DNA of 58,947 nt from positions 1 through 58,947 of the forward strand of contig NZ_SOFL01000001.1 in NCBI RefSeq assembly GCF_004402695.1. The letters are read 5' to 3'. The translations under genes and the position numbers were made by a program. The stretch comes from Cryobacterium adonitolivorans. Its GTDB lineage: Bacteria; Actinomycetota; Actinomycetes; Actinomycetales; Microbacteriaceae. A model generated the notes under the pieces. The model was not told the DNA's origin. It was given only the letters and a program-made list of their open reading frames with translations, and did no database searches. This document shows positions 26,101 through 34,294 of this stretch, piece by piece. The stretch's first letter is position 1; every line of letters begins with the position of its first letter.

Positions 26101-28844
26101 TCGAACAGCGAGCAGGGGCACACTGCGGCGCTCGCTGCCGTCGTGAACGCCCACGTCGCCCCCGCCATTATGGGGCTTCCATTCGTTCCGGTCGCCGCCA
26201 GGGTGACGCGGTATGAGGTGTTCGGCGCAAGCGCGCTGGCCGGGGTGAACAGCGCCGTCCGGGAGTTCGGGTCGTACGTCGTCGTTCCGGCGACGGCCGA
26301 ACCTGCCGCGGTTTGCACGGAGTAGGCAACAGTGGAGGAGTTCACGTCGCTCGAGAGGCGTGCGCTGATCGTCGTGCCGGTCGGCACCGACGTCGCATCG
26401 GGAGCCGGCACCTGTCCGACTGCGGTGAGCGGCGTGGTCCCGACAGTGTTGAACACGACATCCACGAAGTAGTTGGAGCCCTGATAGGTCTGGGCGGGAA
26501 ACGCCCCCGGCACACCGTAGATGCCCGGGTCGGGTTCGCCGAAACCGCTCGGAACCGTTATCGGCGAGCTCTTCCTCGTCGAATACGGCCAGTAATACGA
26601 AGCCACTGAGTAGCGTCCCTGCGGTGCGGTGTACGACACGACATAGTTCTGGCCGGCTGTCACGGCGACCGGCGCGCTGAAGCTCGCGTATTGCCACCCC
26701 GTTGCAGTTTCGGCGGAGAAGATCACCGACGCGAGCCTCGTGCCGGTGCTGTCCCACAGCGAGCCGGCATGCGTGCCCGTGTTTGCAGCGCTCTTGAAGA
26801 AGCGCACGCCCGAAACGAACCCGTTCGATTCCGGCCTGAACCGCATGCCGACCTCGATGGCTGACCCGTCGGCGGAGTCCTGGATAGCCGGCACCACCTG
26901 GCCGAACACGCCGGTGGGGCCGGTCACGACGAGGCTGACGGATGCGGGCGTCGACGGGTAGTTGGCGCTGTCATCGATCGCCCTGACGCGGATGTCGCCG
27001 GAGCCGAGGCCGGTCTGGTAGTAAACGTACGACCACGACGTGGTTCCCGTCGCCACCCGCCACGTGGCACCGCCGTCGACCGAAACCTCGACCCCCGCCA
27101 CGACGCCGCCAACGTCCGATGCCGTGCCGGTGACCGTCACTCGAGTACCCGCAGCGATCGTCGAATTCGTGACCGGCGACGTCACCGTGGCGACCGGAGC
27201 GGTGGTATCGGTGCTCTTCTGCGCCGACGCGAGTCCGGACATCAGAGTTGCCGGTTGCGAGCCCATGTCCGCGAGGAGATTCACCTGCGCTTGCTGCATG
27301 GCGGCGTTGGCCGGGGCACCCTGACCGTCGTGCGTCTCGTCGAGACCCCAGGCCCACTGCACGCTTCCCGCCGAAAAGACCAGCGCGCCGCTTGGCGCTC
27401 TGTACAGAGTCGTATTGTGCGTGGTGGTGCCGGGGACGACCGTGTTCCCATAGTCCGTGACGTACTCGGGGGTCGGACCGACCGTCGTCGACAGGTGGAT
27501 GAGGCCCGCCGGCCGGTACCCGTTGTCTACGTCTTCATCGGACTCGTAGCCAACCGTGTGCGGTGCCAGCCCGACCGAGGTACCGGCTGCCAGATTGGTG
27601 AGTGCGGTGTTCTTCCACGTTCTGAGCTTGCCCTCCTGCGCGGATACCGTCACCGGTAGGTCATCGTGGTTGGCCTTGAACATGGTGCCCGTCAGGGCGT
27701 TCTCCGGCAAGCCACCTCCGGCCTGTTGCGACGCGAATCGGGGATCACGCCAGGTCCCGGTCCACTGGGTCGACGGGTCGACCTTGGCATTGCTCCACGT
27801 CTCTTTGTAGGAGACCAGGGTGCGGTAGTTCGTTGGCGTGCCGCTCGCTGTCGACGGCTCGTACCTCGTACGCCAATACCCCGTGTTCCCGGTCAGGAAC
27901 TGGATGTTGACCCCCGCGTCACGGGCGGCGAAGAGATTCGCCCTCTGGGCGCCGGACCAGTACTCGTCGTGGCCGACGGAGAGAATCACCTTGTGGTTGG
28001 CCAGGAGTGAGCCGTACCGGTCGGTGTCGACGCCGCTGAAATAGCTGACGTCATAGCCGTTTCGCTCCATGAAGCGCACCTGGGCGAATTCGCTGCTGAA
28101 GTAGAAATCGCGTCTGGTCGTGCCCTCACGGGTTATGAACGGGCGGTTATAGCTGATCTTGTAGGCCCGCCCGTTGGCGGCGCCCTTGTAGAAGTCAGAG
28201 CCGCCGTATGCGTTGTACGCCTGCCAGGTCGTGTCGGAGGTCTGGAACAATACGTCGGAGCGTGAGCTCTGGTCGCGCACAATGAAGATGATGTGGCTCT
28301 GGGCACCGGTGTCCGGCCGGTTGAGCAGGGCGATGTAGACGCCGGAGACTGCGTCATCCGGAACCAGCCAGCTCGCCGAGACGCCCCAGTTGCCGCAGTC
28401 GTAGAGTTCCGTGGCCAGGTCGGACAGGCACGGAGGCTGGGTCTGGGGCAGGGCCGCTGAAGGGGTGACGGACGCCACCTTGCGCGCCCCCAGTCCCTGA
28501 TACCAGCCGGTTCGGTAGATGTCGATTGTGTAGTTCCTGGCGTTGGTGTCGATCTTGAAGCCGATCGTGGCGCCGTTTTCCACCGAGATGTCGGTGCTGA
28601 AACCCTGGATGCTGGGGCTACCGGCGCCGCTGATGTCCCAGATGTTGGGATTCGTGCCCGGTTTCGCGTTCTCGCAGGCGACGGGGTTGGCCGCTGCCCG
28701 GCATCCGCTCGCCGCGTTCGCCGCGTCAGGTGAGGCGGTGAGCCCGGTGAAGACCAGGGCGGCGATGAGTGCGGCCGCAATAGCGAGCCGGCTTCGGCGC
28801 CACACGGATGGACCGTGCTGAACGGTGCTCGGTAGTGACGCCAT
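23136..28844 (-). CDS. 1902-residue secreted protein: DMFase-like domain plus five DUF4082-like modules
   Basis: Start ATG 28844 (AGGA upstream). Signal peptide about residues 18-45 (ANA-A site). Residues about 50-530 resemble the N,N-dimethylformamidase beta-subunit-like C-terminal domain (motifs VGHDEYWSGAQR, NTGYWRTRYE, GSVQWAWGLD). An Ig-like domain follows (about 545-640, VSVDGGATWR). Then DUF4082-like modules at about 648-795, 910-1055, 1170-1318, 1433-1582 and 1752-1902, each with RFYKG..NTGTH.GSLW and ending NYFVDVVF, alternating with Big_5-like Ig domains. A (PT)n/PTPE linker spans about 1598-1650. Probably a cell-surface protein binding or modifying EPS; first gene of a unit with a GT2 and the flippase. 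Confidence 0.88.
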   Translation of the reverse strand: MASLPSTVQHGPSVWRRSRLAIAAALIAALVFTGLTASPDAANAASGCRAAANPVACENAKPGTNPNIWDISGAGSPSIQGFSTDISVENGATIGFKIDTNARNYTIDIYRTGWYQGLGARKVASVTPSAALPQTQPPCLSDLATELYDCGNWGVSASWLVPDDAVSGVYIALLNRPDTGAQSHIIFIVRDQSSRSDVLFQTSDTTWQAYNAYGGSDFYKGAANGRAYKISYNRPFITREGTTRRDFYFSSEFAQVRFMERNGYDVSYFSGVDTDRYGSLLANHKVILSVGHDEYWSGAQRANLFAARDAGVNIQFLTGNTGYWRTRYEPSTASGTPTNYRTLVSYKETWSNAKVDPSTQWTGTWRDPRFASQQAGGGLPENALTGTMFKANHDDLPVTVSAQEGKLRTWKNTALTNLAAGTSVGLAPHTVGYESDEDVDNGYRPAGLIHLSTTVGPTPEYVTDYGNTVVPGTTTHNTTLYRAPSGALVFSAGSVQWAWGLDETHDGQGAPANAAMQQAQVNLLADMGSQPATLMSGLASAQKSTDTTAPVATVTSPVTNSTIAAGTRVTVTGTASDVGGVVAGVEVSVDGGATWRVATGTTSWSYVYYQTGLGSGDIRVRAIDDSANYPSTPASVSLVVTGPTGVFGQVVPAIQDSADGSAIEVGMRFRPESNGFVSGVRFFKSAANTGTHAGSLWDSTGTRLASVIFSAETATGWQYASFSAPVAVTAGQNYVVSYTAPQGRYSVASYYWPYSTRKSSPITVPSGFGEPDPGIYGVPGAFPAQTYQGSNYFVDVVFNTVGTTPLTAVGQVPAPDATSVPTGTTISARLSSDVNSSTVAYSVQTAAGSAVAGTTTYDPNSRTALFTPASALAPNTSYRVTLAATGTNGSPIMAGATWAFTTAASAAVCPCSLFDAAATPAIAQVNDSPVTLGVQFTAGATGAIAGIKFYKGPGNTGVHVGTLWSSTGQALASATFLAESAAGWQTVYFAQPVPVQAGSSYTASYQSTTGKYSATIGAFNAGFTRGPLSVAATAGRYTYGTGTPTSTSSTNYFVDVVFVTDGVIPPQPVSVSLVSPAANQTAVPLSSLVTAVLSAAVPTGTIPQIGLTTSAGAVPGTSTYAPATRTITFTPSSVLAQSTAHTATVSISGTVPAGGNWSFTTAADTPVEGTFTLLGTETPTVPSTDDSGPVELGMAFAVSQPGQVTAIRFYKGTGNTGTHVGTLWSAAGAKLASVTFTGETAGGWQTATLATPYTLTPGVRYVVSYLAPNGRYSHTPDYFSLLRSQGPLTADTAANGLYLYGATGGFPTSSWKASNYFVDVQFRTSATPPPPAPVTVTSTAPAANATAVSPSGAVTAVLSAGTLPQDPTLALSGPAGNVAGTSSYDAATRTVRFTPAAVLGWATQYTATVGIAGSVPSGGTWSFTTATAPAPSGEFTLLGTTTPTIDSVNDGTTGIELGTAFTVSQPGSVTAIRFYKGSGNSGTHTGSLWSSTGTRLATVTFTGESASGWQTASLATPVALTPGERYVVSYYAPVGRYSASANYFATQRTSGPITADTVTNGRYAYGAGGAMPASSYRATSYLVDVVFTTGSAVPPAARAIPAPAPETTPTPTPELKLTPEATPTPTPTPESTPTPTPSEKSTPTPTPTPTPTPESAPEPPGVSASSPSVDATGVSPTVVVSATVSGVKTASIAVTGLAGDVAGESSYDPVTGVVHFTATDPLAWATSYRAAVTVDKNTISDWRFTTADVPAIEDSASFLPESLSRTDDDPALQVGTRFTASVAGAVSGIRVYVGADDQESHTGYLWGPDGKLIATVAFTEKAKNGWRTGAVSPAIELTLGAEYRVTVSSPNGRYARVPNGLALPVVNGFLSSAPSAGVYGYGNPDQASNDSFLVDVLFSRTP

Positions 28845-29031
28845 CGGTATTCCTGCCGCTCATGTCGGGTCATGGGGAGGAGGTCACACGATTCAGGGCA
28901 AGAGATCGCGCGACCCGCAACTCGGATAATGAGAACCTATGAGGATTGTTCAAATCAAGCCACCCCCCACGCACCCCCCAATCGAGTGCCACCTACCCGC
29001 CGTGGTCGAAGGAGTGCTCGCGGGTGGCCTG

Positions 29032-29046
29032 ACCCCCTAAGGGGCT
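29032..29046. promoter_or_regulatory. Inverted repeat ACCCCC-TAA-GGGGCT in the divergent EPS promoter
   Basis: 13 of 15 positions equal the box at 16774-16788; aligned in opposite orientation both also share CCTGACCCCCT. It lies in the 268-nt divergent spacer between the giant secreted protein (start 28844) and the GT2 gene (start 29113), 66 nt before the latter. The rest of that spacer has a C-run (28960-28980) and no gene. Confidence 0.5.
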
Positions 29047-29112
29047 ACAGCGGTCGGGTGCGATTGCGGATATTGTCGGCAAGCTGAACCGAACCGAGAA
29101 GGGACGCCACCG

Positions 29113-30060
29113 TTGACCGTTCGCGAGAGTGATGAAGCGCCTCGCGCCGGGGAGCAGGTGGTGGTTGACGTTGCTGCGGTCGTCGTCACCTACAACAGCA
29201 CCCGCCACGTCGCCGCGCTGCTCGACAGCCTGCCGGATGCGTTTGGCAGCCTGACCTATTCGGTGGTCGTGGTCGACAATGGTTCGACCGACGGCACACC
29301 GGATCTGCTGGCCGGTCGATCCGACTGCACTGTCGTCCAGGCCTTGAACGATGGGTACGCTGCCGGAATCAATAGAGCCGTGCTCGCCTCACCCGAGGCA
29401 TCGACCGTCCTCATCCTCAATCCCGACGCCACGCTCGACCCCGACGCCGTGCCACAGCTGCTCGAGGTCCTTCGGCGACGCCCCGGTGCCGGTATCGTCG
29501 CACCGCGCGTGCGCGAAGAGGACGGCAGCCTCTCCCCCACGCTGCGGCGTGGACCGACTCTCGGCCGCGTCGGCGGGTTGAGCTTCACCCGCCTGGCGGT
29601 ATTCGCTGAGCGAATCGAGATCCCTGGCGAGTATGAGAGCGAACATGAGGTCGACTGGGCGGTGGGCGCGATCCTGCTTGTCGACCGACGGTGTTTCGAC
29701 GCGCTGAAGGGCCTCGACGAGTCCTATTTTCTGTACTCGGAGGAAACCGATTTCAGCCTCAGGGCTCGTGACGCCGGGTGGGCGACCGTCTACACACCCC
29801 GTGCCGGCGCGATGCATGTCGGCGGAGGCTCTGGCGAAAGCGCAACAACGCACACCATGCAGATGCTCAACCGTGTGCGCCTGTATCGCCGCCGCACCGG
29901 CGACCTGAGGGCCTGGCTCTATTTCGGCATGACCGTCGTCGTCGAAACCCGGCGGGCGGTCCTCGGACAACGTGCGTCCTGGACGACGGTACATGCGCTG
30001 CTGAGGCCCTCGCTGCGCCCCCCGCAGCTCCGCGCGAACTCCGCGTTCCTGCCCTCGTAG
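29113..30060 (+). CDS. GT2 family glycosyltransferase, rhamnosyltransferase (WbbL) type
   Basis: 315 residues from TTG 29113 (GAAGGGA upstream). GT-A motifs AAVVVTYNSTRHVAALLDSL, VVVDNGSTDGTPDLL, LNPDATLDPDA, then VGAILLVDRRCFDALKGLDESYFLYSEETDFSLRARDAGW, the typical WbbL-like acceptor segment ending in HVGGGS. It likely adds rhamnose or a related sugar. The same segment is what remains readable in the pseudogene at 11803-12493, so the two were related enzymes. Confidence 0.9.
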   Translation: MTVRESDEAPRAGEQVVVDVAAVVVTYNSTRHVAALLDSLPDAFGSLTYSVVVVDNGSTDGTPDLLAGRSDCTVVQALNDGYAAGINRAVLASPEASTVLILNPDATLDPDAVPQLLEVLRRRPGAGIVAPRVREEDGSLSPTLRRGPTLGRVGGLSFTRLAVFAERIEIPGEYESEHEVDWAVGAILLVDRRCFDALKGLDESYFLYSEETDFSLRARDAGWATVYTPRAGAMHVGGGSGESATTHTMQMLNRVRLYRRRTGDLRAWLYFGMTVVVETRRAVLGQRASWTTVHALLRPSLRPPQLRANSAFLPS

Positions 30061-30066
30061 CGGCGC

Positions 30067-30720
30067 TCAGCGCATCCGCTTGACCGCGCTGGCCAGCAGG
30101 TTGCGCACATCCCGCACGCCGGCACGGTGCGTGATGACCGATCGGATGGATTCCGCCGTGTCGTGCGCGGTGACGCTGTAGCGCGACTGAAGCCACACCG
30201 AGGAGCGCGCAGGGAGCCGATCGCTCGTGTACACCGTTCGATAGCCGGCGCTCCTCAGCTGCGCGAGCAACTGACGGTCGTACCGTCCGAGCGGCAGTGC
30301 GGCATCCTCGATTTCCCCATCGCTGGCCTCGGCGAGAATGGTTCGGGCATCCACCAGCTCCCGGCGGGCCTCCGCCTCGCTAAGCCCTCGCCAGGGCGCG
30401 TGCGTCCAGCCGTGGCTTCCGATCTCCATGCCGGCGCCGCGCAACTCACGGAGATCGGCCGAAGAGACACTTGCCGGGTCATCCAACCGTCCGGCGAGCG
30501 GGAAGAACGACGCACTCAGCCCACGCTCGCGCAGGGCCGGAAGCGCGACCGCGATGTCCGACCGATTGCCATCGTCGAAACTGAGCCTCACCTGCGGTCT
30601 GCCTCGAACCTCATCCAGGATGCGGAGGAAATTGGCTTCCCTCACCCAGTATTGGGACTCGCCAAGCTCCCGCTCACTGTCGATGGTTCCGATGCCGTGG
30701 AAGCACAGGTTGATGTTCAT
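30067..30720 (-). CDS. Polysaccharide deacetylase (NodB fold)
   Basis: 217 residues. Motif 1 RLSFDDGN (Asp49-Asp50), motif 2 GSHGWTH with zinc ligands His103 and His107, motif 3 LPLGRYD in place of the usual PFG-Y. No signal peptide, which is unusual for EPS deacetylases and suggests action on a cytoplasmic lipid-linked precursor or a non-classical role. It starts in ATGA overlap with a 24-codon ORF upstream and is convergent with the GT2 at 29113. Confidence 0.88.
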   Translation of the reverse strand: MNINLCFHGIGTIDSERELGESQYWVREANFLRILDEVRGRPQVRLSFDDGNRSDIAVALPALRERGLSASFFPLAGRLDDPASVSSADLRELRGAGMEIGSHGWTHAPWRGLSEAEARRELVDARTILAEASDGEIEDAALPLGRYDRQLLAQLRSAGYRTVYTSDRLPARSSVWLQSRYSVTAHDTAESIRSVITHRAGVRDVRNLLASAVKRMR

Positions 30721-30791
30721 GCCGATGCTCCGTTCGTCGCCGACGCCTCGCGAGGTGAGTCCTGGTGCGCGCCGATCACGATTTTCAGCAT
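30717..30791 (-). CDS. Possible 24-residue leader ORF coupled to the deacetylase
   Basis: ATG at 30791 preceded by AAAGGA at 5 nt; begins MLKIVIGAHQD and ends with a TGA overlapping the deacetylase ATG. It may be a remnant of a larger gene or a translational leader. Its strong ribosome site supports translation; too short to assign function. Confidence 0.4.
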   Translation of the reverse strand: MLKIVIGAHQDSPREASATNGASA

Positions 30792-30887
30792 GGGTTCCTT
30801 TCGGTGAGACGGAGGCGACAAACCGGGACGGGGCATTCGCTGTGCACAGTACCCCGCGTGGGGCCTTTTGTGCCGTACGATCGGCTC

Positions 30888-31754
30888 ATGGATCGGGAGA
30901 GAACGATTGTTCGCCCCATTACGAACGAGGATGCCAACACAGTCTCCGAGTTCCTCCACAATCACCTGAACCCGAAGGTCGGCCGGGCGGCGTGGGGCGC
31001 TCTCCTGGCTCCACCGTGGAGCGTCCAGGCGCCCAACCACGGGTTCCAGCTCGTCGCGGGCGGCATTGTCGTCGGAGCCTACGTGGCCGTCTACTCCGAG
31101 CGCGAGGTCGACGGCGAACTGCGCAGGTTCTGCAACCTCGCGGCGTTCTGCGTGCTGGAGGACTATCGGGCCGACAGCCTGAGGCTCATCCGGACGATCC
31201 TGGCGCAGCAGGGATACGAGTTCACCGACTTCTCGCCCAGCGGAAATGTCGTGGCCCTCAATGAGAGGCTCGGCTTCGCCCTGTTGGACACCGCCACCCG
31301 GTTGGCGCCGAACCTGCCACGCCTCCCGCGACGCGGGGTCACGGTTTCGGACGACCCGAGACGTGTCGCGGGTGTCCTGACGGGGCAGGATGCCCGCGCG
31401 TACCAGGACCACAAGGATGCGCCGGCCGCCCGTCACATCGTCGTGATCTCACAGGGCGAATACGGCTATCTCGTCGTCCGCAAGGACCGCCGCAAACGAC
31501 TTCCGTTCTTTGCATCACCGCTGTACGTCGGAGGGAGCCGCGAACTGCTCCGATCGGCGTGGCCACAGGTCGGCTCACATCTGCTGCTGCGGCATGCGGC
31601 GCTCGCCACGCTGGGAGAGCGCCGCGTGCTCGGTTTCCTCCCCGCCCTCGGCGTCGATCTCGGGAGTCCGCGGGCGAAGATGTTCCGCAGCCAGGTGATG
31701 CCGGCCGGTGCCATCGACTACCTCTACAGCGAGCTGACCTTGCTTGAATGGTAG
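30888..31754 (+). CDS. GNAT-type acyltransferase
   Basis: 288 residues from ATG 30888 (a GTG at 30870 is possible). The N-terminal half has the GNAT order: beta strands VAVYSEREVDGELRRFCNLAAFCVLEDYR, then LIRTILAQQGYEFTDFSPSGNVVALNERLGF, which fits acetyl-CoA or acyl-ACP binding and the conserved end helix. The C-terminal 130 residues are a second domain without a recognised family. Convergent with the nine-gene operon containing the acyl carrier protein, so transfer of an acyl or aminoacyl group to a sugar is a plausible but unproven role. Confidence 0.7.
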   Translation: MDRERTIVRPITNEDANTVSEFLHNHLNPKVGRAAWGALLAPPWSVQAPNHGFQLVAGGIVVGAYVAVYSEREVDGELRRFCNLAAFCVLEDYRADSLRLIRTILAQQGYEFTDFSPSGNVVALNERLGFALLDTATRLAPNLPRLPRRGVTVSDDPRRVAGVLTGQDARAYQDHKDAPAARHIVVISQGEYGYLVVRKDRRKRLPFFASPLYVGGSRELLRSAWPQVGSHLLLRHAALATLGERRVLGFLPALGVDLGSPRAKMFRSQVMPAGAIDYLYSELTLLEW

Positions 31755-31762
31755 GTGGAGCC

Positions 31763-32755
31763 TCAGTTCGCGGCGGCGACGGATGCGCCGTCGTCCCAGC
31801 GGTTGTTGCTCCACTCATTGCCCGGCGCGTCGGAGTCGAACGAGGTGATCGGCCCGAAGTCGCCGCACTTACTCGTTGTTCCACGTTGCCAGACGTTGTT
31901 CGTGAAGCGGATATCCCGGGTTCCGGCGGAGTGCGGCTTGCCCGTCGTTGAACCCCCGTAGGTGCAGTAGCCGCCTGACCCCGCCAGGAACAGGTTGCCG
32001 TCGATGACGTTATTTTGGATGACCGCGAAGTCGCCGTACCCGGTGAGCGCTCCGGAGCACCCGCCGTCCGGGGGCACATCGGGTGCATCGCAGGCGATGG
32101 TGTTGCCGCGAATGACAGCGTTCGACCCCATCCGGATTCCGGATTCGTGGTAATACCCCGACGCGTCGGTGAACTGCCCGTGCACATAGGACGCCTCAAC
32201 GGTGCAGTCCCGGTGACACATGACCGATCGTTTGCCGCCGGTCACGTGCACCCGGACCGCCTCGAAGCGAACGTCACCGATCCCCGTGACGGGATTGTCG
32301 CCCGCGTTGACCTCGCTGTCGGTGATGGTGAAGGATCCGGAGCCCTCGTCACCGGAGTAGACGAATCCATTGATCTGCGACCGCGTGATCACCACCCCGG
32401 ACGCTTCGATCAGCAGGGGCCAGCAGTCCACCCGCTTCGCGTCCAGCACGGTGTCCGCCGTCGTGATCCGGCATGGACCCGTGTAGTCCGAGAGCTCTGT
32501 CCCTCGCGGCAGTCCCGTGGTGTCCGCCGAGGGAAAGTTCTCGGGGATCATGCCGGCCTCCGTCTCGGTCGCATCGCCGGAGGACGACCCGGCGTTTGAG
32601 TCCCGGGGTTGCGTCGGCTGCATCAAACCCGCGATCCACAGGCCCGCCGGCACGGCCAGCAGGAGAAGGATCGCCACGACGGCCACCAGGCGTCTCCGCC
32701 GGAAAGCGGTCTTGCCTGACGGAACGGTGGCCAGGGCATCGGGGGGCTGTGTCAT
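31763..32755 (-). CDS. Secreted right-handed beta-helix protein (paralogue)
   Basis: 330 residues from ATG 32755 (AAGGAA upstream). Basic n-region and one hydrophobic anchor (about 22-45), a short Asp/Ser-rich linker, then a beta-helix (about 85-330) with DTVLDAKRVDCW, VVITRSQINGFVY, NAVIRGNTIAC and C-terminal GSGGYCTYGG...KCGDFGPITSFDS. That end aligns with the gene at 16856-18037. Last gene of the nine-gene operon. Likely binds or trims the polymer outside the cell; no catalytic residues assigned. Confidence 0.85.
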   Translation of the reverse strand: MTQPPDALATVPSGKTAFRRRRLVAVVAILLLLAVPAGLWIAGLMQPTQPRDSNAGSSSGDATETEAGMIPENFPSADTTGLPRGTELSDYTGPCRITTADTVLDAKRVDCWPLLIEASGVVITRSQINGFVYSGDEGSGSFTITDSEVNAGDNPVTGIGDVRFEAVRVHVTGGKRSVMCHRDCTVEASYVHGQFTDASGYYHESGIRMGSNAVIRGNTIACDAPDVPPDGGCSGALTGYGDFAVIQNNVIDGNLFLAGSGGYCTYGGSTTGKPHSAGTRDIRFTNNVWQRGTTSKCGDFGPITSFDSDAPGNEWSNNRWDDGASVAAAN

Positions 32756-32780
32756 CGTTTGTCCGTTCCTTGTCGTCTCC

Positions 32781-33038
32781 CTAGGCCGCGGCGAGTTTCG
32801 CATCGACGAACCCGGTGAGGGTGCCCACGGTGTCGAAGATCTCTGCGCCGAACTCGTCATCGTCGACCGTAATGTTGAAGCGATCCTCGAGGGAGGCCAC
32901 GAGGCTGACGACCCCGAAGGAATCGAGTTCCGGCAGCGACCCGAACAACGCGGTTTCCTCCCGCAGGTCTTCCGGGCGTTGCTGCAGCTCGAGTGCCTCG
33001 ATCAGCACGGTGCGGACGGCGTTCAGGGTGTCGGTCAT
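32781..33038 (-). CDS. Acyl carrier protein
   Basis: 85 residues from ATG 33038 (AAAGGA at 6 nt). ELDSFGVVSLVASLEDRF contains Ser40, the phosphopantetheine site (D-S-F instead of the usual D-S-L); acidic four-helix pattern. It follows the ligase and decarboxylase genes, matching the exosortase-A-associated trio seen in Gram-negative EPS loci, where the ligase is thought to load the carrier. Confidence 0.9.
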   Translation of the reverse strand: MTDTLNAVRTVLIEALELQQRPEDLREETALFGSLPELDSFGVVSLVASLEDRFNITVDDDEFGAEIFDTVGTLTGFVDAKLAAA

Positions 33039-33067
33039 TACTGTTCCTTTGTGAGACGAGGTCTGGT

Positions 33068-34294
33068 TCACACGAGGACCTCCGCGGGTGCGGGATGTCC
33101 GAGGAATGCGGTCGGGCTGGCAGTCAGGCCGTACGCCCCCGCCTGGAAGATCACGATGAGGTCGTCGACGTCCGCCGGGGGCAGCTCGACATCCTTCGCG
33201 AGCAGGTCGAGCGGGGTGCACAGGCATCCCACGATGGTGACGGTGTCAGCGGAGGCGTGCTCGACGCGGTTTCCGACCGCGACAGGATAGTTGCGGCGGA
33301 TGGCCTGGCCGAAGTTCCCCGAGGCGGCGAGCTGGTGGTGCATACCCCCGTCGACGACCAGGAAGGTCGTCCCGCGCGAGACCTTGCGATCACGCACCCG
33401 GGTGACGTAGACCCCGCACTCCCCGACGAGATACCGGCCGAGCTCGATGACCGGACGCGCCTCGGGCATCCGCTGTCTGATCGGCCCGTCGACCAGCTGG
33501 TGGAGGTTCTGGGCGACGGCGCCGAGGTCGAGCGGCTGGTCTTTCTCGACGTACGGGATGCCGAACCCGCCACCCAGGTTGAGGTAGCGCACCGGCGTGG
33601 GCAGGTGCTCTGCCAGGCCGCTCACGAGGTCGACCGTGCGCTGTTGCGCCTCGGCGATGGTCGCCGCGTTCAGATTCTGTGAGCCGGCGAAGACGTGGAA
33701 GCCGAGCACGTTCGCTCCCGCAGTGGCGAAGTCACGCAGCACGCCAGGTACCTCCTCGGCGTCGATGCCGAACTGCTGTGGTCCACCGCCCATCCGCATG
33801 CCCGATCCCTTGACGGCGAAGTCGGGGTTCACGCGCACGGCGACGTTGGGTGCGAGGCCGAGCTCGTCGCCTGCAGCAAGCACGCGGCTGAATTCAGTGC
33901 GGGACTCGACCTCGATGAGGATGCCCGCCGCGACGGCCTGCCGGATCTCCGCGGGCGACTTGCCGGGACCAGCGAAGCTGACCTTGTCGGCGCTGATCGT
34001 GGTGTCCAGTGCGGTCTGCAACTCCAGCCCGGACGCGACGTCGATCCGGTCGAGCCGGCCGGCCAGGTGTTGCACGATGGCGGGCATGGGATTCGCCTTC
34101 ATCGCAAAGCTGAGCTCGACCCGTGCGGGCAGTGCCGAACGCAGCTCGTTGACACGCTTGTCGAGCAATGCGCGGTCGTAGGCGAAGAACGGCGTCGAAC
34201 CGACGCGTGCGGCGAGCCTGGACACGGTCATCCCGCCGACCCGGAGTTCGCCGTCCACGGTGCCGAAGCCGGCCACGTGCTCGTGCGGCATCAT
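33068..34294 (-). CDS. PLP-dependent decarboxylase, exosortase-A-associated type (Orn/DAP/Arg group IV fold)
   Basis: 408 residues; start ATG overlaps the ligase stop (ATGA). An alanine-racemase-like barrel with LSFAMKANPMPAIVQ (PLP lysine Lys66), VASGLELQ, FAGPGKS, HVFAGSQ, GGGFGIPY, and the C-terminal catalytic region VGCLCTPLDLL with the active-site Cys. The MKANPMP and GSQNLN segments are typical of the family described next to exosortase A. The substrate is unknown; it may act on an aminoacyl or amino acid group carried by the neighbouring ACP. Confidence 0.88.
   Translation of the reverse strand: MMPHEHVAGFGTVDGELRVGGMTVSRLAARVGSTPFFAYDRALLDKRVNELRSALPARVELSFAMKANPMPAIVQHLAGRLDRIDVASGLELQTALDTTISADKVSFAGPGKSPAEIRQAVAAGILIEVESRTEFSRVLAAGDELGLAPNVAVRVNPDFAVKGSGMRMGGGPQQFGIDAEEVPGVLRDFATAGANVLGFHVFAGSQNLNAATIAEAQQRTVDLVSGLAEHLPTPVRYLNLGGGFGIPYVEKDQPLDLGAVAQNLHQLVDGPIRQRMPEARPVIELGRYLVGECGVYVTRVRDRKVSRGTTFLVVDGGMHHQLAASGNFGQAIRRNYPVAVGNRVEHASADTVTIVGCLCTPLDLLAKDVELPPADVDDLIVIFQAGAYGLTASPTAFLGHPAPAEVLV

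Noticed and set aside
28133..28873. 246-residue minus-strand frame overlapping the giant gene start
   Set aside because: Shadow of the signal-peptide and first-domain region; Arg/Thr/Pro-rich with no domain.
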